From: Anaerolineaceae bacterium UBA5365
Lineage (GTDB): Bacteria > Chloroflexota > Anaerolineae > Anaerolineales > Anaerolineaceae
DNA length: 25,727 nt
Assembly (NCBI GenBank): GCA_002407905.1
Contig: DHPL01000019.1
Span: 38,494 to 64,220 of the forward strand
Reading direction: 5' to 3'
Shown: in pieces, positions 14,253 to 21,914 of the stretch
Numbering within the stretch: position 1 is the first letter of the stretch
Layout of the letters: each line of letters starts with the position of its first letter
Translations under genes and position numbers: made by a program
Notes under the pieces: model-generated
Database searches by the model: none
The model's input: only the letters and a program-made list of their open reading frames with translations
What the model was told of the DNA's origin: nothing

Positions 14253-15245
14253 TTATGGCCCCCGCACCGGATCGGCGGAGCGCACATCGCCAAAGGCATT
14301 GATCTCCAGCTGCCAGCGGCTATTCGGCTGCGCAGACCTGAACAATTCCAGGTCACTGGTGTTCACGGAGTAAGTGGTGCCGTTCACATCAAACAATATC
14401 GTGTAGCGTTCAGTCTGGTCGCCCAGGCGGTAATTGCTGGAGATATTGGTATTGGGCCAATAGGGGTTGAGGTCGGTACCGCTCTCTACCAGGGTTTGTA
14501 CAGGCACCCAGGCCATAGTGTCGTATGAGCAGTAATCCTCGTAAACTTCGAAGTAGCAATCCTGCTGTACGCGGCCTACACCCGTGCCGGTATCCACCGT
14601 GTACGGCTCGCCGCAAACTTCTTTGGAGTTGGCAACAGGCTGCGCCGACCGGTGCGAATAGCGCAATTCACAATTGTAGGGGTCGGCCCCGGCGGGAATT
14701 TGCTTCAGCCAGCCGCTTTGGCGCACGGTCTGGTAACCCAGTACCTGCACGGAGCGCTGCCAGTTCACGCCGGCTACGGTGGCGTTCACTGCCTCCGTCT
14801 GGTTCATTTTGCTGAAGAAGAGCCCAGCAGCCACGCAAATCACGATGGCGATGATCGCGAAGATGATCATCGCTGCCGGCGACGCTTTGCGGCCTGCCAC
14901 GGGTTGCGGCGGGGCCGCGGGCTTTGGCTCCGCTTCCACCACGCCAACCGGCCGGTTGGTAGCGCCTACCCTTAGGTCGCCCCCGCAATTGCTGCAAATC
15001 TCGGCTTCTGCCAGATTGCGCGTGCCGCAGTAAGGGCAGTGCTTGTCCGGGCCGCTCTGGGCCATCCGGATCAGCGCCTGATCTTTAATGAAATTGAAGT
15101 TATCCGGGTCTACATGCCGGAATTTAACGTTGGGAGGCTGCGGAGCACCGCAGGAGGTACAGGTTTTGATGGCACCGGGATTGGTCGTGCCGCAGGAGTC
15201 GCAGTCCCAAACCAGTTCAACATAGCCCAGGATTTTTTGTACCAT
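14253..15245 (-). CDS. Membrane protein with RanBP2-type zinc finger and zinc ribbon
   Basis: This is a 330-residue protein of unknown function. Residues 13-32 fit the RanBP2 zinc-finger spacing exactly: W13-x-C15-x2-C18-x3-N22-x6-C29-x2-C32. A second ribbon follows with CPYC (C70, C73) and CSNC (C84, C87). A Pro/Ala linker leads to one membrane helix (about 124-146). The remaining 180 residues should lie outside the membrane. They hold four Cys (in NCELRY, EVCGEP, QDCYFE and DYCSYD) that may form disulfides, plus many Tyr/Trp residues. The zinc modules would face the cytoplasm. No strong ribosome site precedes ATG 15245, but a TATAAT box sits 6 bases upstream, suggesting a leaderless mRNA. 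The YesL-like gene lies 63 bases upstream on the same strand. Confidence 0.75.
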   Translation of the reverse strand: MVQKILGYVELVWDCDSCGTTNPGAIKTCTSCGAPQPPNVKFRHVDPDNFNFIKDQALIRMAQSGPDKHCPYCGTRNLAEAEICSNCGGDLRVGATNRPVGVVEAEPKPAAPPQPVAGRKASPAAMIIFAIIAIVICVAAGLFFSKMNQTEAVNATVAGVNWQRSVQVLGYQTVRQSGWLKQIPAGADPYNCELRYSHRSAQPVANSKEVCGEPYTVDTGTGVGRVQQDCYFEVYEDYCSYDTMAWVPVQTLVESGTDLNPYWPNTNISSNYRLGDQTERYTILFDVNGTTYSVNTSDLELFRSAQPNSRWQLEINAFGDVRSADPVRGP

Positions 15246-15251
15246 TACCCG

Positions 15252-15257
15252 ATTATA
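15252..15257 (-). promoter_or_regulatory. -10 box immediately upstream of the zinc-finger gene
   Basis: TATAAT on the minus strand ends 6 bases before the A of ATG 15245, which would place the transcript start at or next to the start codon. No strong -35 is seen; TTCAGG at a 16-bp spacer is a weak match. Confidence 0.5.
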
Positions 15258-15308
15258 GCCGATGAAAAAATTGCCTGAACGATTTTTTTGTACATATCCC
15301 GCTTGCCC

Positions 15309-15926
15309 TCATTCACGAATATATCTTTGCACGGCCAGGATGCCGGCCAGGCTGCACAAAGCCGGCAGCCCCAGCGCCAAAGGAATGAAATAGCGCAGTG
15401 CCAAGCCAAAAAGGATGGTCGCCACAGCAGCGATGGGCAGGCTGAAAGTAGGCCGGCCCAAAAGCAAAGCCCATCCATTACGCCAGGCGAGTTTAAGCGT
15501 TTGGGGTTCCTGTAAAAAGAAGGCTGCCAGGCTGTAAAACTGCCATAAAAGCCAGAGCAGCAGCGCGGCACCGGTAACAACAACCAGTGCGGGCGCCAGG
15601 GTAAGGCTGCTGTTGATGTAAAACCAGAGGTTAAAACCGAGCAGGAGCAGAACCACGGTGTTGACCAGGCCCCAGAGCGAGGCCGCCTTAAAATGCTGCT
15701 TAAAGCCGGCCCAAAAACCCCCAAGGCCTGTGCGGGTGCCGTGGCTGAGGTCCTTGCTTACCTCGTAAAGTCCAAAAGTGGCTGCCGGATAAGCCAGTAC
15801 TGTGAGCGAAAGCAATATCCAGGCCAGGCATACCAGCACCATGTTGGCCCAGTCGGACCACCATAATTTCAGGCTTTCCCCCATGGTTTGCGCGCTCGCT
15901 TGGATAGTCAGATGTTTTGTCTTCAT
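15309..15926 (-). CDS. YesL-like (DUF624) integral membrane protein
   Basis: This is a 205-residue protein with about five or six hydrophobic helices: near residues 26-52, 85-105, 108-135 and two in the C-terminal half. The arrangement resembles the DUF624/YesL family, with an N-terminal amphipathic stretch ending in WWSDWANMVLV and a conserved-looking PAATFGLY segment after the first helix. YesL-type genes often accompany carbohydrate transport genes, but no such gene adjoins here and the function is unknown. ATG 15926 is taken as the start; ATG 15884 (MGESLKL) is an alternative. No ribosome site precedes ATG 15926, and a -10 box lies only 9 bases upstream, so the mRNA may have almost no leader. 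Confidence 0.65.
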   Translation of the reverse strand: MKTKHLTIQASAQTMGESLKLWWSDWANMVLVCLAWILLSLTVLAYPAATFGLYEVSKDLSHGTRTGLGGFWAGFKQHFKAASLWGLVNTVVLLLLGFNLWFYINSSLTLAPALVVVTGAALLLWLLWQFYSLAAFFLQEPQTLKLAWRNGWALLLGRPTFSLPIAAVATILFGLALRYFIPLALGLPALCSLAGILAVQRYIRE

Positions 15927-15935
15927 CCGCGACTG

Positions 15936-15943
15936 ATTATAAT
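15936..15943. promoter_or_regulatory. Shared divergent -10 element ATTATAAT
   Basis: The octamer ATTATAAT reads TATAAT on both strands. It lies 9 bases upstream of the minus-strand YesL-like gene and 40 bases upstream of the plus-strand hydrolase gene, so the two divergent promoters may overlap and compete. -35 boxes are not obvious on either side. Confidence 0.5.
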
Positions 15944-15983
15944 GGAGCAGCGCCTATCCGTTCCTGGCGCCTGAAAGGTAAGC

Positions 15984-16523
15984 ATGCTGCGGCTCAACAA
16001 CGCGCAACTGGCGATCATTGACGTTCAAGGGAATTTAGCTCGCGTGGTGGCTGAATCGGAAGCCCGCGTGCAGGCTATCGTCAAGTTGGTCAAAGGCTGC
16101 CAGGCTTTGGAACTGCCCATATTGCTCACTGCCCAGGTACCGGAGAAGATCGGGCATACAATCCCGGAGATTAGGGAGCTTCTGCCGGAGGCGCATGAGT
16201 ATCCGCGTACCAGTTTCAGCATCTTCGCCGATTCCAGATGCCGGGAGGCCTTGCTGGCTGCAGGGCGTAAACAAGTGCTCCTCGCCGGTTTTGAGACGCA
16301 TATCTGCCTTTATCAAACATCGCTGGACCTTCTGCAGGCTGGCTATGAGCCCTGGCTGGTTACGGATTGCACTTCCTCCCGGGATCTGGCCAACAAAAGC
16401 GTTGCCTTGCAGGAAGCCCGGGCCGAAGGCGCCCACCTTTGCAGCGTGGAGCAGGCATTTTTCAGCCTGCTGCGTACCGCGGGCCACCCGCAATTCAAGA
16501 CCCTCAGTAAGCTGATCCGCTAG
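15984..16523 (+). CDS. Isochorismatase-like cysteine hydrolase
   Basis: This is a 179-residue single-domain hydrolase of the isochorismatase-like superfamily, resembling the YcaC/ISOC group. D13 in AIIDVQ and C108 in GFETHICLYQT are the expected catalytic Asp and nucleophilic Cys. The ETHICLYQT strand-loop-helix is diagnostic. At the position where this group usually has KTxFS, the sequence reads RTSFS (R75), so the catalytic Lys appears to be Arg; this alignment was made by eye. Substrate is unknown, and real isochorismate cleavage is unlikely given the lack of siderophore genes nearby. The gene stands alone: it starts 34 bases from a predicted transcription start, and AAAGG lies about 6 bases before ATG 15984. 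Confidence 0.85.
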   Translation: MLRLNNAQLAIIDVQGNLARVVAESEARVQAIVKLVKGCQALELPILLTAQVPEKIGHTIPEIRELLPEAHEYPRTSFSIFADSRCREALLAAGRKQVLLAGFETHICLYQTSLDLLQAGYEPWLVTDCTSSRDLANKSVALQEARAEGAHLCSVEQAFFSLLRTAGHPQFKTLSKLIR

Positions 16524-16578
16524 CCTTACGATATCCTTAAAAAGTTTATCCCCGCAGGCGATCGGCACAATTTACGGC

Positions 16579-16584
16579 TATCAT
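16579..16584 (+). promoter_or_regulatory. Candidate -10 box for the ABC exporter operon
   Basis: TATCAT lies 25 bases upstream of ATG 16610, with AGGAGG at 16596-16601 between them. No clear -35 is present at the usual spacing. Confidence 0.4.
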
Positions 16585-16609
16585 TCCCTCATCGCAGGAG
16601 GATCGACCT

Positions 16610-17992
16610 ATGACGAATAAGCCCGAGACCCAAAAAACACGCTCCCGTACCTGGCTTTGGACCATTTTGGTCCTGCTGGTCCTGGCGGCTGGCGTGTTTC
16701 TCTTCATCCGTTACCAGGCCCAGATTACCCAGCAGCGAGCCTTGGCCAACCTGATCACCCAACCGCTGCAGCGCCAAACCCTGGCTGCTTCCATCAGCGG
16801 GACCGGTAATTTGACGCCACGGCAATCCACGGAGTTGACCTGGCAGTCTGCCGGAAAAGTTGGCGAGATCAGCGTGGAGCTGGGCCAGGAAGTGGAAGCC
16901 GGGCAGGTGCTGGCAGCGCTGGATGAGAATGAGCTGCCTGCCAACATCCTCCAGGCCAGATTAGAGCGGGTGAGCGTGAGCCAAAGCCTGGCCGACCTCC
17001 AGGCGAGTACGGACCGTCAGCGGGAAAAATACACCGCTGATCTGGCTGCCGCCCAGGCCGCGCTGCCAGGACTGCAAGAGCAAATCAGGGTATATGAAGC
17101 CCGAACCTGCACAGAATGGAACCTGAAAAACCTGCGCCAGGCATATGAGGACGCTCAAAAGAATTACGAAGATAACCCGGACGCGTACCGCCTGGCATTA
17201 CTGGACCGGGCCCGTAATAACCTGGATTTCTGCGACCCGGAACTGATCGCTGGCACGCTTAGCGACCTGCGCGCCCAGTTGAGCGCTCAGGAGGGCAATA
17301 TCGCCAGCCTTGAATCAAAGCTGGAAAAGATTAAAAATGGGCCGGATCCCGACGAGCGCCAAAAACTGGAACTGCAGGCCGAGCTCTTGGATAAAACCCT
17401 GGCTGCGCAGGAGATAACCGCGCCTTTTGCCGGTACGGTCACGGCAGTTTACAACCTTCAGGGGGATACTGCCGCACCGGGCTTGCCGGCCTTTCAATTG
17501 GATGACCTAAGCGAACTCTACGTCGCGGTACCAATCTCCGAGGTCGACATCATGCAGGTCAAGCCGGGTCAGAAAGCCCAGCTGGTTTTCGATGCTTATT
17601 ACGACCAAAGCTTCAGCGGGGAAGTAACAGCCATCGAACGTGCCCCGCGTTCCCAGGCCGGAGTAGTCAGTTACATGGTGCGCATTCGTCTGGTAAACGG
17701 AAACCACGCCGTCAACCCCGGAATGACCGCTGGCGTGACCATCATCATCGCGGAGAAGCCGGATGTGCTTGCGGTGCCCGCCGAAGCCGTGGTTAACCGC
17801 GATGGCAAAACATACGTATATGTGCAGCGGGACGGCCAGGTAGCCGAGGTGGAAGTGCAGCTGGGCGAGTATTCAGACCGCAGCGTGGAATTGGTGGATA
17901 GCCCCCTGGCGGAGGGCGAGCTCATCGTGCTCAACCCGCCTGTGGACCTGATGCAGATGATGACCGGCGGGAGGATGAACTTTGGACGCTGA
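16610..17992 (+). CDS. MacA/HlyD-like membrane fusion (adaptor) protein
   Basis: This is a 460-residue adaptor subunit of a MacAB/YknXYZ-type exporter. One N-terminal membrane helix (about 14-34) anchors it. A lipoyl-like hairpin begins near [13 protein letters not shown], and a long coiled-coil insertion (about 105-270) carries a Cys pair (C164, C205). A beta-barrel follows, with [14 protein letters not shown] and [19 protein letters not shown], then a membrane-proximal domain. It would link the permease to extracellular substrate or to the cell wall. ATG 16610 has AGGAGG 8 bases upstream. The last 11 bases overlap the ATPase gene. No TolC-like gene is present, in line with a cell that lacks a typical outer membrane. 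Confidence 0.88.
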   Translation: MTNKPETQKTRSRTWLWTILVLLVLAAGVFLFIRYQAQITQQRALANLITQPLQRQTLAASISGTGNLTPRQSTELTWQSAGKVGEISVELGQEVEAGQVLAALDENELPANILQARLERVSVSQSLADLQASTDRQREKYTADLAAAQAALPGLQEQIRVYEARTCTEWNLKNLRQAYEDAQKNYEDNPDAYRLALLDRARNNLDFCDPELIAGTLSDLRAQLSAQEGNIASLESKLEKIKNGPDPDERQKLELQAELLDKTLAAQEITAPFAGTVTAVYNLQGDTAAPGLPAFQLDDLSELYVAVPISEVDIMQVKPGQKAQLVFDAYYDQSFSGEVTAIERAPRSQAGVVSYMVRIRLVNGNHAVNPGMTAGVTIIIAEKPDVLAVPAEAVVNRDGKTYVYVQRDGQVAEVEVQLGEYSDRSVELVDSPLAEGELIVLNPPVDLMQMMTGGRMNFGR

Positions 17993-18686
17993 GCGCGCTA
18001 GCCTTCCGGTGATCCGCACCCTGGAACTCAGCAAGGTTTACCGCATGGGCGAGATCGAAGTGCACGCCCTGCGCCAGGTCTCGCTGGATGTTCACGAGGG
18101 GGAAAGCGTGGCGATTATGGGCCCCAGCGGTTCGGGGAAGAGCACGCTCATGAATATGATCGGCTGCCTGGATTCGCCCAGCAGCGGGAAATACTATCTG
18201 GATGGGAACCTGGTCTCAGATCTGCGCGACGATGAACTTGCTGTTGTGCGCAACAAGAAGATCGGCTTTGTCTTTCAAAAATACAATCTGCTGCCGCGAG
18301 CCAGCGCTCTGGATAACGTAGCCCTGCCCTTGCGCTACAGCGATAACCGCAATGCCATGAAAGCGCGGGCAACCGCCGCGCTGGAAGCCGTTGGCCTGGC
18401 AGACCGCATGCATCATGAGCCTAACGAACTTTCCGGCGGCCAGCAGCAGCGCGTAGCCATCGCCCGGGCGCTGGTGAATGACCCGGCGATCATCCTGGCT
18501 GATGAACCTACAGGCAACCTGGACACCCAAAGCGGCCAGGAAGTCATGGAATTACTGCTCAAACTGAACCGCGAGCGCGGGACAACCCTGGTGATCGTTA
18601 CCCATGATCCCGGTGTGGCTGCCCAAACAGGCCGGGTGGTGCGCCTGCTGGACGGGCGTATTCTGGCGGAAGGCGGGGCAGCATGA
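17982..18686 (+). CDS. ABC transporter ATP-binding protein, MacB/LolD type
   Basis: This is the ATPase subunit of the exporter. The 234 residues carry Walker A GPSGSGKS (47-54), Q-loop Q99 in [10 protein letters not shown], signature LSGGQQQR (150-157), Walker B ILADEP (171-176) with GNLD after it, and the switch His in VTHDP. The sequence type ([17 protein letters not shown] start) is the MacB/LolD/FtsE-like group that pairs with FtsX-fold permeases. I start it at TTG 17982, because GGGAGGA lies 7 bases upstream and the frame matches the family from the first residues. GTG 18009 would lose part of the first strand. The gene overlaps the adaptor by 11 bases and the permease by 4. Confidence 0.93.
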   Translation: MDAERASLPVIRTLELSKVYRMGEIEVHALRQVSLDVHEGESVAIMGPSGSGKSTLMNMIGCLDSPSSGKYYLDGNLVSDLRDDELAVVRNKKIGFVFQKYNLLPRASALDNVALPLRYSDNRNAMKARATAALEAVGLADRMHHEPNELSGGQQQRVAIARALVNDPAIILADEPTGNLDTQSGQEVMELLLKLNRERGTTLVIVTHDPGVAAQTGRVVRLLDGRILAEGGAA

Positions 18687-19915
18687 AGCTCCTGCAAGCC
18701 ATCAAAGAAGCGCTGGTCAGCCTTACCGCGAATAAAATGCGCGCCTTTCTCACCGTATTGGGCATTGTGATCGGTGTTGGGGCGGTGATCGCCATGCTGG
18801 CGATTGGCCAGGGGGCGCAATCCAGTATTACCGGCCAGATCGAGTCGGTGGGGACCAACATGATCATCATCATGCGCGGCAATAGCGCCGCGGATGTAAA
18901 AAACCCGCGCTCACTGACCATGAATGACGTTGAAGCCCTCTCCAACCGCTTGCGCGCGCCGAACATCAGCAGCGTAGCGCCCCTGGTCATGGGACAAACC
19001 GAGGCCGCGGCTGGCTCTGAAAGCCTGAACCTCACGGCCTTTGGCGTGACCGCCGAGTTTGACCAAGTGACGAACCTGCCACTGGATGAAGGCAGCTTCA
19101 TCAGCAGTTCAGACCTGGACGCGCGGGCCTCTGTGGCGGTGATCGGCCCGGAAGTGGCCACACGCTTGCTGGGTAAATCCAGCGGGGTCATCGGCCAGAG
19201 CATCCGGATCAACGGCTATCCCTTCCGCGTTATCGGCGTTACCACGCCTAAGGGCGGCAATCAATTCGATAACCCGGACCTGAATATTTACCTGCCCCTT
19301 ACCACCATGCAATTGCGCGTGCGCCAGGGTATGGCCGCGGGGACGGTCTCGTTTATTTACGTGAAGGCTAAAGATGCTGAGGCCAGCAATTCCGCAGCCC
19401 GCGAAGCAACCATCATTCTGCGCGAAACGCACCGCCTGAACGCCCGCCAGCCCAACGATTTTACGGTGACCAAGCAGGAAGACCTGCTCTCCATGGCGAA
19501 TTCGATCGCCAGTGTGTTCACGGTTTTCCTCAGCGGTATCGCGGCGATTTCCCTTCTGGTCGGTGGCATCGGTATCATGAACATCATGCTGGTCTCGGTA
19601 ACCGAACGCACCCGGGAGATCGGCCTGCGCAAGGCGCTTGGCGCGCGGCGGTTCGACATCATGCTCCAGTTCCTCACAGAGTCGGTACTGCTCTCACTCC
19701 TGGGCGGGGTGATCGGCATCGGGCTTGGCTGGCTGCTGGGCACCGTGGTGGGGGCCATTGCCAGCCGCAGCGGTACGCCCCTGGTGCCCGTGATTGGGCT
19801 TAATTCGGTTTTGCTTGCCACCCTCTTCTCTATGGCTGTGGGCATTTTCTTTGGCTGGTACCCGGCCAGCCGGGCGGCCAAACTGGAGCCGGTGGAAGCC
19901 TTACGCTACGAGTAA
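18683..19915 (+). CDS. MacB-like ABC transporter permease (FtsX fold)
   Basis: This is the 410-residue permease of the exporter. Its first membrane helix (about 18-42, [20 protein letters not shown]) follows the amphipathic [14 protein letters not shown] segment typical of MacB. The extracellular MacB_PCD domain spans about 45-270. The FtsX domain (about 285-405) has three helices and the conserved [25 protein letters not shown] loop. It ends with [18 protein letters not shown], a family-typical C-terminus. In MacB proteins the ATPase is fused to this unit; here it is a separate gene, as in YknYZ. The start overlaps the ATPase stop (ATGA at 18683). Such systems move lipids, peptides or antibiotics by a mechanotransmission mechanism; the substrate here is unknown. 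Confidence 0.93.
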   Translation: MKLLQAIKEALVSLTANKMRAFLTVLGIVIGVGAVIAMLAIGQGAQSSITGQIESVGTNMIIIMRGNSAADVKNPRSLTMNDVEALSNRLRAPNISSVAPLVMGQTEAAAGSESLNLTAFGVTAEFDQVTNLPLDEGSFISSSDLDARASVAVIGPEVATRLLGKSSGVIGQSIRINGYPFRVIGVTTPKGGNQFDNPDLNIYLPLTTMQLRVRQGMAAGTVSFIYVKAKDAEASNSAAREATIILRETHRLNARQPNDFTVTKQEDLLSMANSIASVFTVFLSGIAAISLLVGGIGIMNIMLVSVTERTREIGLRKALGARRFDIMLQFLTESVLLSLLGGVIGIGLGWLLGTVVGAIASRSGTPLVPVIGLNSVLLATLFSMAVGIFFGWYPASRAAKLEPVEALRYE

Positions 19916-19935
19916 ACTGCCAATCCGCAAGCAAA

Positions 19936-19966
19936 ATAAAAGGGCTGACGGTTAAGTCAGCCCTGT
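19936..19966. terminator. Bidirectional terminator between the exporter and the HtrA-like protease
   Basis: A 9-bp perfect stem AGGGCTGAC/GTCAGCCCT (19941-19949 with 19956-19964) has a 6-base loop. On the minus strand it is followed by TTTTATTTTG, a strong T-tract, so it mainly ends the protease transcript. It may also stop the exporter mRNA. Confidence 0.85.
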
Positions 19967-19982
19967 GCTTAATGATTGTTTG

Positions 19983-21260
19983 TTATGGCCGGCGGCCGAG
20001 CGTGACCGGGATGTCCATCTGGCGGCCATCGCGCATTACGGTAAGGGTCACCGATTCGCCGGGGTATTTATTCAGCGTGATGTAGGTGACCAGGTCGTTG
20101 AATATTTTGACCGGCTGGCCGTCTACCGCGATGATCAAATCGCCCCCGCTGCCCACATTGCCGTTCTGGTCCACACGGGCGCCGCGGATTCCTGCCCGGC
20201 TTCCAGGACCGCCGCTAACCACGTTGGTCACATAGGCGCCGGTGCATTGGGCCATCTGGAGCTTATCGCAGGTTTCCAGGGTCATGAATTCGTCCGTAAG
20301 GGCGCCAATCCCTAGATAGGGATAATCGTAGGTGCCACTGGCAATGAGGCTGGGTACCACCCGGCGCACGATATTGGAGGAAATGGCGTAACCGATGCCG
20401 ATGTTGCCGGCACTGCCGCCGAACATATTTTGGTCTCCGGTAGCGATCGCCCGGTTCACACCGATCACCTCGCCGCTCAGGTTCAAAAGCGGGCCGCCCG
20501 AATTGCCGGGGTTGATGGCCGCGTCCGTCTGGATTAGGTCCGGGGCGGTAAAGGTGCCGCCGCTCTCGGAGGGGCGCATGGATTCAAGCGTACGCCCGCG
20601 TGCTGAAATAATACCGATGGTCATCGTACCGCTCAGCCCAAACGGGTTGCCGATCGCCACCACCTGCATGCCCACCGGCGCCTGGCTCGAATCGCCTAGT
20701 GGCAGCGGCACAAGATCTGCCGGATTCACATCCACTTTCACCACTGCCAGGTCCGAATCAGTATCCTTGCCGATCGTCCGGCCTTCCACCTTGAGCCCGC
20801 TGGGGAAATGCACTTCCATGTAATTCACGTCGCAAGCCACATGACAGTTAGTGACGATATGCCCTTCCTTATCGATCACAAAACCCGTGCCCTGGCCGCT
20901 TTGTCCGCCACCTGTGCTAAATTTGAGCGAAACGACACCCGGGTTTACCCGGTCGTAAAGCTGCTCCAGTGCGGTTTGCAGTTCCACGGTTTGGGGGACC
21001 ACCGGGTTCAGGTTGGCAGGCGGCAGCTCGGTAGGCACCGCGGCGGGAGGTGTGTACTGCTGCGTGTCCCCGGGGTTGACGGGCGGCGGGGCTTCCCGCT
21101 GCGGCTGGCTTTCCTCAGGCAGGCTGGGGGCCAAAGTGGCTTGCATTTGCGGTACCAAGGTTTCCAGGCTGCGCAAAGTTTGGCTGGATATCCCACAGGC
21201 CATCGTGAGGATGGCCATTACTGCCAGGATAGCAAATATTTTCATCCTATTGGCGTTCAT
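19983..21260 (-). CDS. HtrA/DegP-type serine protease lipoprotein with one PDZ domain
   Basis: This is a 425-residue envelope protease for damaged or surplus proteins. The signal peptide ends in a lipobox (TMAC, C22), so it is predicted to be a membrane-anchored lipoprotein. A Pro/Gln-rich spacer follows (about 45-90). The trypsin-like domain (about 95-300) has the triad H140 (TNCHV), D170 (DSDLAVVKV) and S254 (GNSGGP). One PDZ domain (about 315-420) contains a short insert around ARVDQNGNVGSGG before the GDLIIAVDGQPV strand. The catalytic His is flanked by two Cys (C139, C143) where Asn is common. ATG 21260 has GGAGG 5 bases upstream; the internal M6 is an alternative start. Confidence 0.93.
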   Translation of the reverse strand: MNANRMKIFAILAVMAILTMACGISSQTLRSLETLVPQMQATLAPSLPEESQPQREAPPPVNPGDTQQYTPPAAVPTELPPANLNPVVPQTVELQTALEQLYDRVNPGVVSLKFSTGGGQSGQGTGFVIDKEGHIVTNCHVACDVNYMEVHFPSGLKVEGRTIGKDTDSDLAVVKVDVNPADLVPLPLGDSSQAPVGMQVVAIGNPFGLSGTMTIGIISARGRTLESMRPSESGGTFTAPDLIQTDAAINPGNSGGPLLNLSGEVIGVNRAIATGDQNMFGGSAGNIGIGYAISSNIVRRVVPSLIASGTYDYPYLGIGALTDEFMTLETCDKLQMAQCTGAYVTNVVSGGPGSRAGIRGARVDQNGNVGSGGDLIIAVDGQPVKIFNDLVTYITLNKYPGESVTLTVMRDGRQMDIPVTLGRRP

Positions 21261-21269
21261 TTAAACCTC

Positions 21270-21287
21270 CGATCTTTGAGTAGATCG
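21270..21287 (-). promoter_or_regulatory. Inverted repeat in the leader of the HtrA-like gene
   Basis: CGATCT-6-AGATCG is a perfect 6-bp inverted repeat. It starts at about the predicted transcription start (a TAAAAT -10-like box at 21294-21299 on the minus strand) and touches the GGAGG ribosome site (21266-21270). It could be an operator or a hairpin that limits ribosome access. Confidence 0.4.
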
Positions 21288-21374
21288 TCTCTTATTTTAT
21301 TCCTAAGCGAATATTATGTTCCTCAATTGTAAAAAGCCCATTAAATTTCTGGCACTCCGGTCTAAGGTTTCGGA

Positions 21375-21857
21375 TTACCAGGTTTTGTCCAGGTCTTTGG
21401 CGTAGGCCAGCAGGGCTTCACGGTAAGCCCGCACCTTGCGGTCTTTGGAGGTCTCAGCCAGCAAAATAAGCAGGCTTTCAACTGCCTCCTTGCACTCACC
21501 GGTATTGTAAAGCGCCATCGCGTAAAAGGCTTGCAATGCCGCATTTCTGCCAAACTTGCGGCTGCCTTCTTCCAGCACAACGCTTGCCTCCTGATAGCGC
21601 CCCAGCGCCCGCAGCGATGACCCCAATCCCAGGTAGGCTTCGGCTAGCGCTGTACCTTTCAGCTTGAGCGCGATCGCCTTGCGGTAATACGGAATGGCCT
21701 CTTCCTCCCGTTCCTGGCTATCCAGCGTGCAGGCATACTGGAAAGACAGCATGGGGTCGTTCCCGGCGTTGAGCTTCAGTGCGTCCAACAGGTCGAATAC
21801 CTCAGCAAACTTGCCTTCCCCGCGCAGTTTATCCAAATCTTTAATCGGCAGGCGCAT
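21375..21857 (-). CDS. Tetratricopeptide-repeat protein
   Basis: This is a 160-residue soluble protein built of helix pairs that fit TPR or TPR-like repeats, in blocks at about 9-35, 36-69, 73-103 and 105-137. The clearest is AEAYLGLGSSLRALGRYQEASVVLEEG. It has no signal peptide or membrane helix, so it is probably a cytoplasmic protein-interaction scaffold. Function and partner are unknown. Very similar small TPR proteins are common in many bacteria. ATG 21857 has a strong AAGGAGGAG ribosome site just upstream. The terminator of the upstream formate-tetrahydrofolate ligase gene ends only about 28 bases before this start, leaving no room for a normal promoter between them. Confidence 0.8.
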   Translation of the reverse strand: MRLPIKDLDKLRGEGKFAEVFDLLDALKLNAGNDPMLSFQYACTLDSQEREEEAIPYYRKAIALKLKGTALAEAYLGLGSSLRALGRYQEASVVLEEGSRKFGRNAALQAFYAMALYNTGECKEAVESLLILLAETSKDRKVRAYREALLAYAKDLDKTW

Positions 21858-21876
21858 ACTGCTCCTCCTTTCCGGC

Positions 21877-21904
21877 TAAAAAGAAAGCCCGGTTTTGCCG
21901 GGCT
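21877..21904 (-). terminator. Intrinsic terminator after formate-tetrahydrofolate ligase
   Basis: On the minus strand, a 7-bp stem AGCCCGG/CCGGGCT (21904-21898 with 21892-21886) is followed by TTCTTTTT. It lies between the ligase stop (21915) and the TPR gene start (21857). Confidence 0.85.
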
Positions 21905-21914
21905 CCCATTCTGG

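Noticed and set aside
15245..15295. A tiny minus-strand frame (start near 15292, 16 codons) whose stop overlaps the zinc-finger gene start as TAATG.
   Set aside because: A leader peptide is conceivable, but the predicted -10 box lies inside it and there is no ribosome site, so it is probably chance.
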